A stretch of DNA of 21,168 bases from Bacillota bacterium (GCA_023404715.1 JAEYAR010000213.1:1-21168), one strand, 5' to 3'; shown: positions 1-7,812, numbered from the stretch's first letter. A program made the numbers and translations. The notes: generated by a model not told the origin, from the letters alone.

Positions 1-855
1 GGACTGATTTACGCGATCCTCGCGCTGGGCGTGTACATCACCTATAAGATTCTGGACTTCCCCGACCTGTCGGTGGATTCCAGCTTCCCGTTGGGCGCGG
101 CCGTGACGGCCGTGCTCATCTCGCACGGCGTGCATCCCCTGCTGACGCTGCCGGCGGCAACGTTGGCGGGCGCGCTGGCAGGCGTCGTCACGGGCGTCAT
201 CCATGTGAAGTGCCACGTGCGCGACCTGCTCTCGGGCATCATTACGATGACCGGCCTGTACTCGATCAACCTGCGCATCGCGGAGGGAAAGGCGAACCTG
301 CCCATCTTCGGCTCCCCGACGATCTTTAAGAACGACCTGACGGCGGCGCTGCCAAAGGAGGTCGCAGCGTATGCGCCCGTCCTGATCCTGCTCGCCCTGG
401 TGATCGTATGCAAGCTGGCGCTCGATTGGTTCCTGCGCACGCGCGCGGGTTATCTGCTGCGCGCGGTCGGCGATAATCCCACGATCGTGACCTCGCTGGC
501 AAAGGACGGGGGCACTGTCAAGATCCAGGGACTCGCCATCGCGAATGCGTTTGTGGCGCTCTCGGGCAGCGTGATGGGGCAGTACCAGCGGTTTTTTGAG
601 ATTTCGATGGGTACGGGCGCGATCGTCATCGGCCTGGCGTCCGTCATCATCGGCACCAATGTATTTCGTAATTTTACGTTCATGCGCGCGACCACGGCCG
701 TAATCGTCGGCTCCATCCTCTACAAGGCGTGCGTTGCCCTGGCGCTCTCGCTCGGCCTTTCGCCGCAGGACATGAAGCTCGTCACCGCTTTGCTCTTCCT
801 GCTCATCCTCGCGTTGGGAGAGATCAGGAGAAAGAAGGTGAAGGCGCATGCTTGA
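1..855 (+). CDS. ABC transporter permease, BPD_transp_2 type (5' end outside window)
   Basis: Integral membrane subunit of an ABC importer. The reading frame is open from base 1, so the true start lies upstream and the N-terminus is missing. The protein is made almost entirely of hydrophobic helices separated by short loops. It resembles the branched-chain/ribose-type permease superfamily, specifically the uncharacterised group that pairs with a stand-alone ATPase and a periplasmic-type binding protein (the TrpX-TrpY-TrpZ-like arrangement). The loop with RAVGDNP and the helix starting GLAIANAF match the expected cytoplasmic coupling region of this group. The stop overlaps the start of the next gene by 8 bases, which indicates translational coupling. 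The binding-protein gene is probably just upstream of the window. Substrate cannot be read from sequence; amino acids are one possibility known for relatives. Confidence 0.85.
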   Translation, partial: GLIYAILALGVYITYKILDFPDLSVDSSFPLGAAVTAVLISHGVHPLLTLPAATLAGALAGVVTGVIHVKCHVRDLLSGIITMTGLYSINLRIAEGKANLPIFGSPTIFKNDLTAALPKEVAAYAPVLILLALVIVCKLALDWFLRTRAGYLLRAVGDNPTIVTSLAKDGGTVKIQGLAIANAFVALSGSVMGQYQRFFEISMGTGAIVIGLASVIIGTNVFRNFTFMRATTAVIVGSILYKACVALALSLGLSPQDMKLVTALLFLLILALGEIRRKKVKAHA

Positions 856-1621
856 GCTGAAGCACGTCACCAAAATCTATCAGGCCGGTACGGTAAACGA
901 GACCTGCCTATTTGACGACTTTGACCTCACCGTGCCGGATAAGCAGTTCGTCTCCGTCGTAGGCTCAAACGGCTCCGGCAAGACGTCGATGCTCAACATC
1001 ATCTGCGGCTCCATCGACATCGAGGAAGGGCAGGTGCTCGTGGGCGGCAAGAACATCACGCGCATGAGCGAGTTCCGCCGCCACCGCACCGTAGGTCGCG
1101 TATATCAAAACCCCGCGATGGGCACATGCCCCACCATGACCATTTTGGAGAACATGGCCCTGGCGGACAACAAGGGAAAGCCCTTTAACCTGCGCCGCGG
1201 GACGGACAAGCGCCGGATCGACTTTTATAAAGAGCAGCTTTCGCGCTTGAACTTGGGCTTGGAGGACAAGCTGAACGTGCGCGTGGGTAGCCTCTCCGGC
1301 GGCCAACGGCAGGCGATGGCGCTGCTGATGAGCACGATGACGCCCATCGACTTCCTCATTCTAGATGAGCACACCGCCGCGCTCGACCCCAAGACCGCGG
1401 AGACGATCATGCAGCTGACCGGCAAAATCGTGGCGGAGAAGAATCTTACGACCATCATGGTCACCCACAACCTGCGCTATGCCGTGGAATACGGCGACCG
1501 CGTGCTGATGATGCATCAAGGGCAGGTCGTCTACGACAAGGCCGGGGCAGAGAAGAGGCAAATCACCACCGATACGCTGCTCGGGCTGTTCAACGAGATC
1601 AGCATCGAGTGCGGCAACTGA
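848..1621 (+). CDS. ABC transporter ATP-binding protein
   Basis: Cytoplasmic ATPase that powers the permease encoded just upstream. All the expected motifs are visible: Walker A GSNGSGKT at about residues 39-46, a Q-loop glutamine near 87, the signature LSGGQRQ at 149-155, Walker B FLILDE at about 169-174 followed by a D-loop (AALD), and the H-loop histidine in MVTHN near 207. At 257 residues it has the normal length of a single-domain ATPase. The Walker B glutamate is present, so it should be catalytically competent. The start ATG lies inside the end of the permease gene (8-base overlap) with a GGTG-type ribosome binding site upstream, so the two subunits are coupled. The family (COG1101-like) normally serves amino-acid or small-molecule importers, but the exact substrate is unknown. 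Confidence 0.93.
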   Translation: MLELKHVTKIYQAGTVNETCLFDDFDLTVPDKQFVSVVGSNGSGKTSMLNIICGSIDIEEGQVLVGGKNITRMSEFRRHRTVGRVYQNPAMGTCPTMTILENMALADNKGKPFNLRRGTDKRRIDFYKEQLSRLNLGLEDKLNVRVGSLSGGQRQAMALLMSTMTPIDFLILDEHTAALDPKTAETIMQLTGKIVAEKNLTTIMVTHNLRYAVEYGDRVLMMHQGQVVYDKAGAEKRQITTDTLLGLFNEISIECGN

Positions 1622-1681
1622 TGCAGGTGGCCGTGATTTCCTTTTTCGGCTATCCTCCTTTTGATCGGTTCGATCTATATG

Positions 1682-1723
1682 ACGGGCCCTGGTGCGGTGT
1701 CAGCTCACCGCGCCAGGGCCCGT
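1682..1723 (+). terminator. Strong GC-rich hairpin downstream of the ABC operon
   Basis: Inverted repeat with an 11-bp outer stem (ACGGGCCCTGG with CCAGGGCCCGT), one mismatch, a 6-bp inner stem (GCGGTG with CACCGC) and a 6-base loop. It lies about 60 bases after the ATPase stop and before the convergent small genes. It is not followed by a clear T run, so it is only a probable terminator or an RNA 3'-end stabiliser. Confidence 0.5.
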
Positions 1724-1815
1724 ATCTACCTGTTCGGCTTTGCAGGGCGTAGGAGAAAAGGGACCGCTACAAATCGGCAATCCCTCTCTCGCGCATGTTA
1801 TCTTTTCGGTTTACA

Positions 1816-2088
1816 TCAATCGGAGGCAAGGGCCTCCACCATCAACTTCACGCCCAGTTGAAACCCGTACATGAAGTTGGCAAAGAAGTACGCATCCGAA
1901 CGCTCAAGCCGTAAGTCGTCCAGCGCCTCAAAGCGTTTCCATTCCTCCAGCGATAGCGTGTTTTTGTAGTGCTCTACTTCTTCACATATTTTCCGCTGGC
2001 GTTCCGTATGCGTGCCCCCTTCCAAATAGATGCTTTCAGATGGATATATCTCACCATCATAGAGTTGTTGCAGCAAAGATTTATTCAT
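1816..2088 (-). CDS. Small DUF6809-like protein of unknown function
   Basis: A 90-residue, soluble, acidic, mostly helical protein. It begins with MNKSLLQQLYDGEIYPSE, which fits the short family (DUF6809, recalled from memory) found in many Clostridia and their mobile elements, typified by an N-terminal LYxGxIxPxE stretch. The middle part (ERQRKICEEVEHYKNTLS) and the C-terminal helix with FANFMYGFQLGVKLM also look family-like. The start ATG has a clean GGAGG site nine bases upstream. No enzymatic motif, membrane segment or signal peptide is visible. It lies downstream of the ribbon-helix-helix gene on the same strand in a comparatively AT-rich patch, which suggests acquired DNA. Its function is unknown. 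Confidence 0.75.
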   Translation of the reverse strand: MNKSLLQQLYDGEIYPSESIYLEGGTHTERQRKICEEVEHYKNTLSLEEWKRFEALDDLRLERSDAYFFANFMYGFQLGVKLMVEALASD

Positions 2089-2210
2089 TGATGACAGCCT
2101 CCTTTTTCTCCATGACCTCCATTATTAGTAACGCCCCCAGCGTGGAGCTGTGGGAATAGGTGATCGAATATGATATTGATTCCCGTCCTTCCAAATTGTT
2201 CAGATATTGC

Positions 2211-2239
2211 TTGTAAGAAACGGCAGCGCATGGTATAAT
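2211..2239 (+). promoter_or_regulatory. Candidate sigma-A promoter pointing right
   Basis: TTGTAA (2211-2216), 17-base spacer, TATAAT (2234-2239), with TG placed shortly before the -10 box. There is no convincing protein gene on the plus strand downstream. The predicted start near 2246 would give a transcript of about 80 bases ending at the hairpin and T-rich tract at 2279-2329. Confidence 0.4.
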
Positions 2240-2245
2240 ATTTAC

Positions 2246-2329
2246 GCTGCGTTTGCTTTTTAAGCCAACGTTGCGGGGGGAAGTAGCGCAATGCTTTTGC
2301 CGGTAGCGCTACTTCCTTTTACTTTTTTT
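2246..2329 (+). ncRNA. Candidate small RNA ending in an intrinsic terminator
   Basis: Predicted from a promoter-like sequence immediately upstream and a terminator-like 3' end. The end consists of an 11-bp perfect stem, GGAAGTAGCGC (2279-2289) with GCGCTACTTCC (2306-2316), followed by a T-rich tract with seven consecutive T (2323-2329). The orientation of the T run supports termination on the plus strand only; on the minus strand the hairpin is followed by CCCCGCAA. The last bases overlap the 3' end of the convergent ribbon-helix-helix gene, so it could act antisense to that mRNA. No known RNA family was recognised and expression is unproven. Confidence 0.35.
2279..2329 (+). terminator. Intrinsic terminator-like hairpin with T tract
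   Basis: An 11-bp stem with a 16-base loop and a T-rich tail, TTTTACTTTTTTT. It sits directly after the stop codon of the minus-strand ribbon-helix-helix gene, but the tail is on the plus-strand side. Confidence 0.55.
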
Positions 2330-2489
2330 CAAGGGCTTTGACACCATCTCGTAAACCCTGCGGGCGTGTTACGCCCTTTCGTTTGCAATAATCCTCCAGT
2401 ATCTTCATTTCGTCTCTTGTCAAACGAACATCGACCCGGTAGCTTTTAGGGTTTTCCGAAATAGGTCTTCCCATCTTTTTGCTCGGCAT
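2319..2489 (-). CDS. Ribbon-helix-helix (CopG/Arc-type) DNA-binding protein
   Basis: A 56-residue basic protein, MPSKKMGRPISENPKSYRVD at the N-terminus, with a short beta-strand (YRVDVRLT) followed by two helices (RDEMKILEDYCKRKGVT and RPQGLRDGVKALEKK). This is the layout of small RHH repressors, which bind DNA as dimers through the strand. The GRPxSxNPKxxRVxVRL beginning is common in Firmicute RHH proteins. An upstream in-frame start exists, but the ATG at 2489 is preceded by a near-perfect AAAGGAGGTGAG site at ideal spacing, so it was chosen. The gene has a consensus promoter overlapped by two identical sequence copies, which suggests self-repression. No toxin gene is recognisable beside it, so it may be a solitary regulator or part of a mobile remnant. 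Confidence 0.82.
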   Translation of the reverse strand: MPSKKMGRPISENPKSYRVDVRLTRDEMKILEDYCKRKGVTRPQGLRDGVKALEKK

Positions 2490-2517
2490 ACTCACCTCCT
2501 TTTTTGCCGGCAATGTC

Positions 2518-2546
2518 ATTATACTTTTTTACCGCCAAAAAGTCAA
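2518..2546 (-). promoter_or_regulatory. Consensus sigma-A promoter of the RHH gene
   Basis: On the minus strand: TTGACT (2541-2546), 17-base spacer, TATAAT (2518-2523), then about 28 bases to the ATG. The spacer contains one copy of the TTGGCGGTAAAAAA repeat. Confidence 0.85.
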
Positions 2547-2564
2547 TGATTTTTTTACCGCCAA
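2525..2564 (-). repeat. Two direct repeats of TTGGCGGTAAAAAA: putative operator
   Basis: Identical 14-base copies at 2551-2564 and 2525-2538, spaced 26 bases start to start. One is just upstream of the -35 box and one fills the -35/-10 spacer. Occupancy of either copy would interfere with RNA polymerase. The likely binder is the RHH protein encoded directly downstream. Confidence 0.7.
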
Positions 2565-2639
2565 TAAATAAATGTTCAGGGATAAAGATCATATACTCTC
2601 TATCGGAAAATATGGAATCCCAGAACGCTAACCTGTCTA

Positions 2640-2680
2640 AGGAAAGCAAGAAAGAGGGTGCCACGCTCGGCATCCTCTTT
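2640..2680 (-). terminator. Intrinsic terminator of the AraC-family gene
   Basis: Continuous 12-bp stem including one G-U pair, at 2669-2680 and 2651-2662, with a 6-base loop. On the minus strand it is followed by a pyrimidine-rich tail, CTTGCTTTCC. It lies about 75 bases past the stop codon of the AraC-type gene. The remaining DNA from 2565 to 2755 holds no convincing gene. Confidence 0.55.
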
Positions 2681-2755
2681 GTGCTGCAAGCCTGTTATAC
2701 GGCCACCGGGGAGGGGGCGGACGGTGGTATACCCGCCAAGCACATCGGCAAGGGC

Positions 2756-4993
2756 TTATTCTTGGCTCTGTAGGCTACGGTATTTCTGGGGCGTAGTGCC
2801 CGTGCGCTTGCGAAAGGCGCGCAGGAACGTGCTCCAGTTGGTGAAGCCGCAGGTGCCGGATATGTCCTGTACCGTGCGATCTGTGCTCAGCAACAGGCGC
2901 GTGGCCTGCGCGATGCGGATGTCGCTGAGCACATCGTGGAATCCCTGGTTCAGCTCTTCCTTGATCACTTTGCTTAAAAAATAATACGAAACGCCAAAAT
3001 GCTCCGCCACGCTGTCCAGACACAGGGTGGTGTTCGCGTATTCCGCCTGCAAATAGGCGAGTATTTCCTCGACCACGTGGCGGTTACGGCGCTCGCCTGA
3101 GCGGTGTGCCGCCTCGCAGAGGGACTGATAGCATGTGAGGATTTCCGAAAAAAGCGCTTCGCCGCGTTCGTCTTTCGTGCCTCTCCATTCACTGAGCAGC
3201 GAGAGCGCGTGCAGGCTGCGATCCAGCGCGCCTTTATCCTCCGGCTGCACAAGCTCGTACGCTTTGAAGGCCGTGGCGATCATGGAGCTGTACAGGCAGT
3301 TCACCATGTCCGGCAGAAGGCGGCGCTCGACGAGGTTGACCTCGCGGATGCTGCTGAGCAGGGCGCAAACCTCCTGCGTCTGCGCGTTGCGAATGCCGCT
3401 GAGCAGCTGCATTTCCTTTTCAATAGGGTAGTAAATCATTTCCGCGTCGCCTACCAGCTCATCGTAGCGCACGTACGGGGCGCCTCTATGCGCGCCCGTG
3501 CTGTGCAGCGCGCAGGAGGCCTCGCGCAGGCAGCGCTGCAGCTGGCGTATATCCTCATACACCCGGCTCACGCCTACGCGCAAGCCGGGGGCGAATAGGT
3601 GCGCGGCCAGCTCGTTCTCCCCGGGCAAAACGGGCTGCGGGTACGCCGCCGTGACGATGCACTGATTTTTGGATAGCCGCATACGAAGCAGCAGAAAACG
3701 CTCGTCCACCAATACCTCCAGATCCCCCGTATCCAGCGCTCCCTCTATGACGGCCACCTGATAGCGCGCCCGGTCATCCGGCAGGCCGCACATCTCAGCC
3801 TCCTCACGGAGTGCCTCGGACGTGAGGGACGCGCTCTGGGTCAGCAGACGCATGAGCGCCCCCTGCTGCATGGCGCGCTGGCGGGATTGCAGTTCCGCCT
3901 GCACCTTGCGCGTCTCCTCTCGCTCCAAGCGCATACGGTCTACCACCAAGGCCGCCTCCTCGCGCAGGTTTTTCGCTGCGGGGGAGTAGCCGCTCGGGAA
4001 TGCTTGGCGTAGAAGCCCCTCGAAGGGGCGGTAAATGCGCTGGGCCATCACGCGCGCCAGCAGCGCGCCCAGCAGCAGCAGCGCGCCTTGGGCCACGATC
4101 CATAGGGGTCCAAAGCCTTTCATACGCTTGAGCACCGCGGTTTCCGGGATCATGTATAAACACTGCAGCCCGGAATGCATACTGCTGCTGAAGAAGAGAC
4201 GATAGCGGTCTGCGCCGTCTGTAATCCAGCCTCCCTGATCCCTGGGGACACCATCCTGCCAGGGGAAGCCGCCGGAGCGCAGCAGCAGACGATCGCGCAT
4301 GTCCATGAGCTGAAAGTGCGCGTTATCGCCGACACCGGTATGGAGCAGGTTTGCAAAGCGAGACGCGTCGATGACGGAGAGGAAGTACGCACGATCCTTC
4401 AGGTAGCCAATGCTCACTGGCTGTACGTAAAGCATGATCTCGTGAGGGACGCCGTTGGCCGTAGGCGTGGCGGCACGGGCGGGGAAGTAATGGCTGCTCT
4501 GCTGCTCTTCAACCTCATTATAAAACGCCCGCGCATCCAGCCCCTCCATGGCGACGTAAGTATGATAAAAATCTTCCGGATTCATGCGGGCATTGCGCGC
4601 GCAGACGACCAGATCGCGTTGGGGAAAGTACACCGCCGCGACGTTGAATACCGCATCATAGGTCTGCAGAGGGCGCAGGAATGAGGCGACGATCTGGCAG
4701 TTGTCGCGCAGCTGGGCCTCTGTCTCGTCGATGTGAGCGGCGATATCGCGCACATGGCGGTTGTTCGCCAATTCATAGACCAGGTTCAAACGGGCGGAGA
4801 CATAGGTATCCACCGTCTGCGTGACGTTGCCGATCGACTGCTCGCTGAGCTCCACATAATCCTGTTGTGTCAGGGCGGAGATGCCGCTCCAAAGAGAAAG
4901 GGTGAGGATGCTCATCGGCAGCACGAGCGCCAGCACCAGCGTGCCGTACAGCGTATAAAAGGCTCTACGCCGCAGCGTCGATTGAGATAACAT
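2756..4993 (-). CDS. Membrane-bound AraC-family transcriptional regulator
   Basis: A 745-residue sensor-regulator of the kind found beside LplA/LplB/YtcP sugar transporters in Paenibacillus and Clostridia. One transmembrane helix near residues 12-40, an extracytoplasmic Cache-like sensor region of about 250 residues, a second helix near 294-316, a cytoplasmic linker (LREEAALVVDRMRLEREETR) likely to be coiled coil, a middle region, and a C-terminal AraC-type double helix-turn-helix (last ~105 residues, with SVAEHFGVSYYFLSKVIKEE and DISGTCGFTNWSTFLRAFRK). It probably senses an external ligand and controls the divergent transporter operon. The ATG at 4993 was preferred to the in-frame GTG at 5014, which lies on top of the AAAGGAG site. 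Intact, with no frameshift seen. Confidence 0.9.
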   Translation of the reverse strand: MLSQSTLRRRAFYTLYGTLVLALVLPMSILTLSLWSGISALTQQDYVELSEQSIGNVTQTVDTYVSARLNLVYELANNRHVRDIAAHIDETEAQLRDNCQIVASFLRPLQTYDAVFNVAAVYFPQRDLVVCARNARMNPEDFYHTYVAMEGLDARAFYNEVEEQQSSHYFPARAATPTANGVPHEIMLYVQPVSIGYLKDRAYFLSVIDASRFANLLHTGVGDNAHFQLMDMRDRLLLRSGGFPWQDGVPRDQGGWITDGADRYRLFFSSSMHSGLQCLYMIPETAVLKRMKGFGPLWIVAQGALLLLGALLARVMAQRIYRPFEGLLRQAFPSGYSPAAKNLREEAALVVDRMRLEREETRKVQAELQSRQRAMQQGALMRLLTQSASLTSEALREEAEMCGLPDDRARYQVAVIEGALDTGDLEVLVDERFLLLRMRLSKNQCIVTAAYPQPVLPGENELAAHLFAPGLRVGVSRVYEDIRQLQRCLREASCALHSTGAHRGAPYVRYDELVGDAEMIYYPIEKEMQLLSGIRNAQTQEVCALLSSIREVNLVERRLLPDMVNCLYSSMIATAFKAYELVQPEDKGALDRSLHALSLLSEWRGTKDERGEALFSEILTCYQSLCEAAHRSGERRNRHVVEEILAYLQAEYANTTLCLDSVAEHFGVSYYFLSKVIKEELNQGFHDVLSDIRIAQATRLLLSTDRTVQDISGTCGFTNWSTFLRAFRKRTGTTPQKYRSLQSQE

Positions 4994-5029
4994 GTCAATA
5001 CCCACTCCTTTCACATTTTATCATAGTGA

Positions 5030-5059
5030 ATTTTACGCAAAAATGCACGTGCTTTTCAA
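5030..5059 (-). promoter_or_regulatory. Probable promoter of the AraC-family gene
   Basis: On the minus strand TTGAAA (5054-5059), 18-base spacer containing the palindrome GCACGTGC, TAAAAT (5030-5035). Placed 30-odd bases before the start codon, back to back with the rightward promoter. Confidence 0.45.
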
Positions 5060-5076
5060 AAATGTGAGTGGCCTCT

Positions 5077-5105
5077 TTGATTTTGAAAGCGAAATTTTCA
5101 ATAAT
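5077..5105 (+). promoter_or_regulatory. Probable promoter of the sugar-transporter operon
   Basis: TTGATT (5077-5082), 17-base spacer, AATAAT (5100-5105) on the plus strand, leaving a leader of about 95 bases before the binding-protein gene. The AT-rich block 5050-5105, shared with the divergent promoter, is where the AraC-type protein would be expected to bind. No clear operator repeat was identified. Confidence 0.45.
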
Positions 5106-5208
5106 GATCCTTGCATAGGGAACGTCTCTCCCGTATGCTTAGGTCAGCCGCCAGGCCGGCGCGCGTTGCACTCGGCCCGGCACATATTCGAAAAGGAGGC
5201 TCCCTAGC

Positions 5209-6780
5209 ATGAAGAAAGCCATCTCCCTGTTGCTAAGCGCGCTGCTCATATTGACGGCGACCGCGTCTTTCGCCTCTACGGAAGATGCATCCCCCTACCC
5301 GGAGACGCTGCGCATCTTTTGCACGCTCAGCGAACACATCTCCAAGGTGGGCGCAGACGACCTCAACGACACGTACATCTTTCAGGAGGTCGAGCGCATC
5401 ACAGGCACCCATGTCGAATGGATTCACCCGGCCGCCGGTTCCGACGTCGACGCGCAGATCAATCTGATGGTCGCCTCCGGCGATCTGCCCGACATCATCG
5501 TCCGTCAAGACTGGAAAAACTTTTCCGGCGGCGCGAACGTGTGGGCGGACGACGGCGTGATTTACGACTTGACGGAACTGATCCCCGAACATATGCCATA
5601 CTATAACGCTTACATCACACAGACGCCCAATGCGATCAACGACCTCTCGATCGGCGGGCGGATGTACTACGTATCCGAGATACAGCACGGCATGCCCTTT
5701 TCCGGCCCCATCTATCGCGCGGATTGGCTGGAGAAGCTAGGGTTCAACTACCCCACGACGTTGGATGAGCTGTACGATGTGTTGAACGCCTTCAAGACCC
5801 TGGACCCCAACGAAGACGGAAAAACGGACGAGTGGGCGATGTCCGGCCTGAAGTTTACGGAAGGCAACTTTGGCCCCTACTTTTTTCTTTGGCCTTTCGG
5901 GCTGACCTGTGACTTCATGCAGATCGACGGAAAGGTCACCTACGGCCCCATGCTGCCCGAATTTGCGGACGCAATGGCCTACATTCACAAGTTGTACGAG
6001 GATGGCATCCTCGATCCCGATTACGCCACGCAGGACCGCAATTCTTTGGACGGCAAGTTCATGAACGACATGGTAGGCTTTGAATTCGGCATTCAGCCCT
6101 CGAAGATGAACAACACCCTGGCAGACACTTCGGATTTCCGCGCAGTCGGCGGGCCGAACCTGAGACTATCCCCCGATAGCCCGCCCTATGTCTTCCATTC
6201 CATGTATATCTCCGCCCTGACGCCCTCCTGCGATACGGTGATAACCACCGCCTGCGAAGATCCGGGCAAGGCGCTGCACTGGCTTGACTTCTTCTATGGC
6301 GGCGAAGGGAACGTGCTGGCGAACTTTGGAATCGAGGGGGAATCCTTCCGCTACGGTGAGGGCGGCGTACCCACGCGCGACTTTAGCGGCGCGCTGGCGA
6401 AGTATCCCGACCGCGCCGAAGCGGACCTGACCTATTTATACCGCATCGGCGGCACCAGCGCCTTCCCGATGCGCATGAGCATTGATTCTTACCTGGAGGG
6501 GTTGCATGTAAATTCCGCCGAGGGGTGCACCCGCTGGGCGCAGACGGCCGATACTTCCCGTATGCTGCCCAACGTATCCCTCACGCCGGAGGAACGCGAT
6601 CAGGTAAACGACAAGCTGGTGGACATCGAGACCTATATCACCGCACAGTACGACAAGCTTATCAACGGGCAGACGCCGCTGGAGGACATCCCGACCATTC
6701 AACAAAAGCTGATCGACATGGGCATCGAAGCGTGTATCGACGTCTATCAGGCGGCCTACGACCGCTATCTCGGCAAATAA
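5209..6780 (+). CDS. Extracellular solute-binding protein, LplA-like (family 1)
   Basis: Ligand-capturing component of a carbohydrate-type ABC importer. 523 residues, the usual length for the large LplA-type binding proteins. A signal peptide is obvious (MKKAISLLLSALLILTATAS, cleaved around FAS). Family-like stretches include TYIFQEVERITGTHVEW, INLMVASGDLPDII and the EDGKTDEWAMSG calcium-binding-like loop. The ATG at 5209 follows AAAAGGAGG at good spacing. Unusually, there is no lipobox cysteine at the end of the signal peptide; the first cysteine is in the mature domain (RIFCTLSE). It is followed by an intrinsic terminator and then two permeases, and is divergent from an AraC-type regulator. 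The substrate is probably an oligosaccharide or a glycoconjugate but is not readable. Confidence 0.9.
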   Translation: MKKAISLLLSALLILTATASFASTEDASPYPETLRIFCTLSEHISKVGADDLNDTYIFQEVERITGTHVEWIHPAAGSDVDAQINLMVASGDLPDIIVRQDWKNFSGGANVWADDGVIYDLTELIPEHMPYYNAYITQTPNAINDLSIGGRMYYVSEIQHGMPFSGPIYRADWLEKLGFNYPTTLDELYDVLNAFKTLDPNEDGKTDEWAMSGLKFTEGNFGPYFFLWPFGLTCDFMQIDGKVTYGPMLPEFADAMAYIHKLYEDGILDPDYATQDRNSLDGKFMNDMVGFEFGIQPSKMNNTLADTSDFRAVGGPNLRLSPDSPPYVFHSMYISALTPSCDTVITTACEDPGKALHWLDFFYGGEGNVLANFGIEGESFRYGEGGVPTRDFSGALAKYPDRAEADLTYLYRIGGTSAFPMRMSIDSYLEGLHVNSAEGCTRWAQTADTSRMLPNVSLTPEERDQVNDKLVDIETYITAQYDKLINGQTPLEDIPTIQQKLIDMGIEACIDVYQAAYDRYLGK

Positions 6781-6796
6781 GCACCGGTCTTGATTG

Positions 6797-6839
6797 TGCG
6801 CCGGGAAGGTTTTTTCCCGGCGCATACGTTTTTTATTTT
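6797..6839 (+). terminator. Intrinsic terminator inside the transporter operon
   Basis: Perfect 11-bp stem, TGCGCCGGGAA (6797-6807) with TTCCCGGCGCA (6814-6824), 6-base loop, then a T-rich tail (TTTTTTATTTT). It lies between the binding-protein gene and the first permease, with no new promoter visible after it, so permease expression would depend on read-through. Confidence 0.88.
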
Positions 6840-6871
6840 CAAAATTTGACTACGTCATAGGGGGCCTGTGC

Positions 6872-7798
6872 ATGATCCATCCGATTCCCCTCAAGCGACA
6901 TCCTTTCGGCACGGTGATGCGCCGCTGCTGGATGCTTTATCTGATGGCGATCCCCGTAATGCTCTATTACATCGTCTTTTGTTACTTGCCGATGTTCGGC
7001 ATCGTGATCGCCTTTCAGGATTTTCGCATCACGCGCGGCTTCTTCGGCAGCAAGTGGGTGGGACTAAAGAATTTTGAGCAATTCTTCGCCTCGGAATACG
7101 CCTGGACCACCATCCGCAATACGCTGTCGATCAGCATCTACGGGCTCATCTTCGCTTTCCCTGCGCCCATTGTGCTTGCGATTCTGCTCAACGAGGTGAA
7201 AAACGCGCGATTTAAAAAGTTGGTTCAGACGGTCACCTACATGCCACACTTTATTTCCCTGGTCATCATCTGTGCGATGGTCATGGATTTCTGCTCGACG
7301 AGGGGGCTCATCAACACGTTGATTACGGGCCTTGGCGGCAAGGGAATCCACTTTATGACCGAGCCTAAGTGGTTTTATCCCATCTATATCCTCTCGGGCC
7401 TTTGGCAGCACCTGGGATGGGATAGCATCATCTATCTGGCCGCCCTCTCAGCCATCGATCCGGAGCTGTATGAGGCGGCGACCGTGGACGGTGCGGGGAG
7501 GCTGCGCCGCATTCTAAACGTTACGCTGCCGGGCATCGCCCCGACGATCACGATCCTGCTGATCCTGCGCATCGGCAGCATCATGTCGGTGGGCTTTGAA
7601 AAGATCATCCTGCTTTATACGCCCGCCATCTACGAGACAGCAGACGTGATCTCCACATTTGTCTACCGCAAGGGCCTACTGGACGGCAAATACAGCTTTG
7701 CCGCGGCCGTGGGCCTGATGAACTCCGTCATCAACTTCGCCTTGCTTCTGGGGGCGGACCGCATTAGCAAGCGCCTGGGACAAAACGGCCTGTTTTAG
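6872..7798 (+). CDS. Carbohydrate ABC transporter permease, LplB-like
   Basis: First membrane subunit of the importer, 308 residues with about six transmembrane helices. The N-terminal stretch (LYLMAIPVMLYYIVFCYLP, then MFGIVIAFQDF and the KWVGLKNFEQFF loop) is highly typical of LplB. The EAA coupling loop is seen at about residues 201-220 (EAATVDGAGRLRRILNVTLP). The start ATG at 6872 has an AGGGGG site seven bases upstream; a longer in-frame extension begins inside the terminator hairpin and is not credible. Its ATPase is not encoded here, as is normal for this group, where a shared MsmK/MsiK-type ATPase elsewhere serves several importers. Confidence 0.92.
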   Translation: MIHPIPLKRHPFGTVMRRCWMLYLMAIPVMLYYIVFCYLPMFGIVIAFQDFRITRGFFGSKWVGLKNFEQFFASEYAWTTIRNTLSISIYGLIFAFPAPIVLAILLNEVKNARFKKLVQTVTYMPHFISLVIICAMVMDFCSTRGLINTLITGLGGKGIHFMTEPKWFYPIYILSGLWQHLGWDSIIYLAALSAIDPELYEAATVDGAGRLRRILNVTLPGIAPTITILLILRIGSIMSVGFEKIILLYTPAIYETADVISTFVYRKGLLDGKYSFAAAVGLMNSVINFALLLGADRISKRLGQNGLF

Positions 7799-7812
7799 AG
7801 GAGGGGAAGTAT

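Noticed and set aside
2085..2291. 68-residue minus-strand reading frame before the DUF6809-like gene
   Set aside because: It needs a TTG start inside the 2279-2316 hairpin, has no ribosome binding site and no recognisable motif. The stop overlaps the next start, but by itself this is weak.
2319..2489. RHH protein plus neighbour as a toxin-antitoxin pair
   Set aside because: The nearby DUF6809-like protein has no toxin motif and lies 230 bases away, unlike the usual overlapping arrangement.
2504..2773. 89-residue plus-strand reading frame between the RHH and AraC genes
   Set aside because: It starts within the RHH promoter and leader, has no ribosome binding site, and includes the AraC terminator hairpin.
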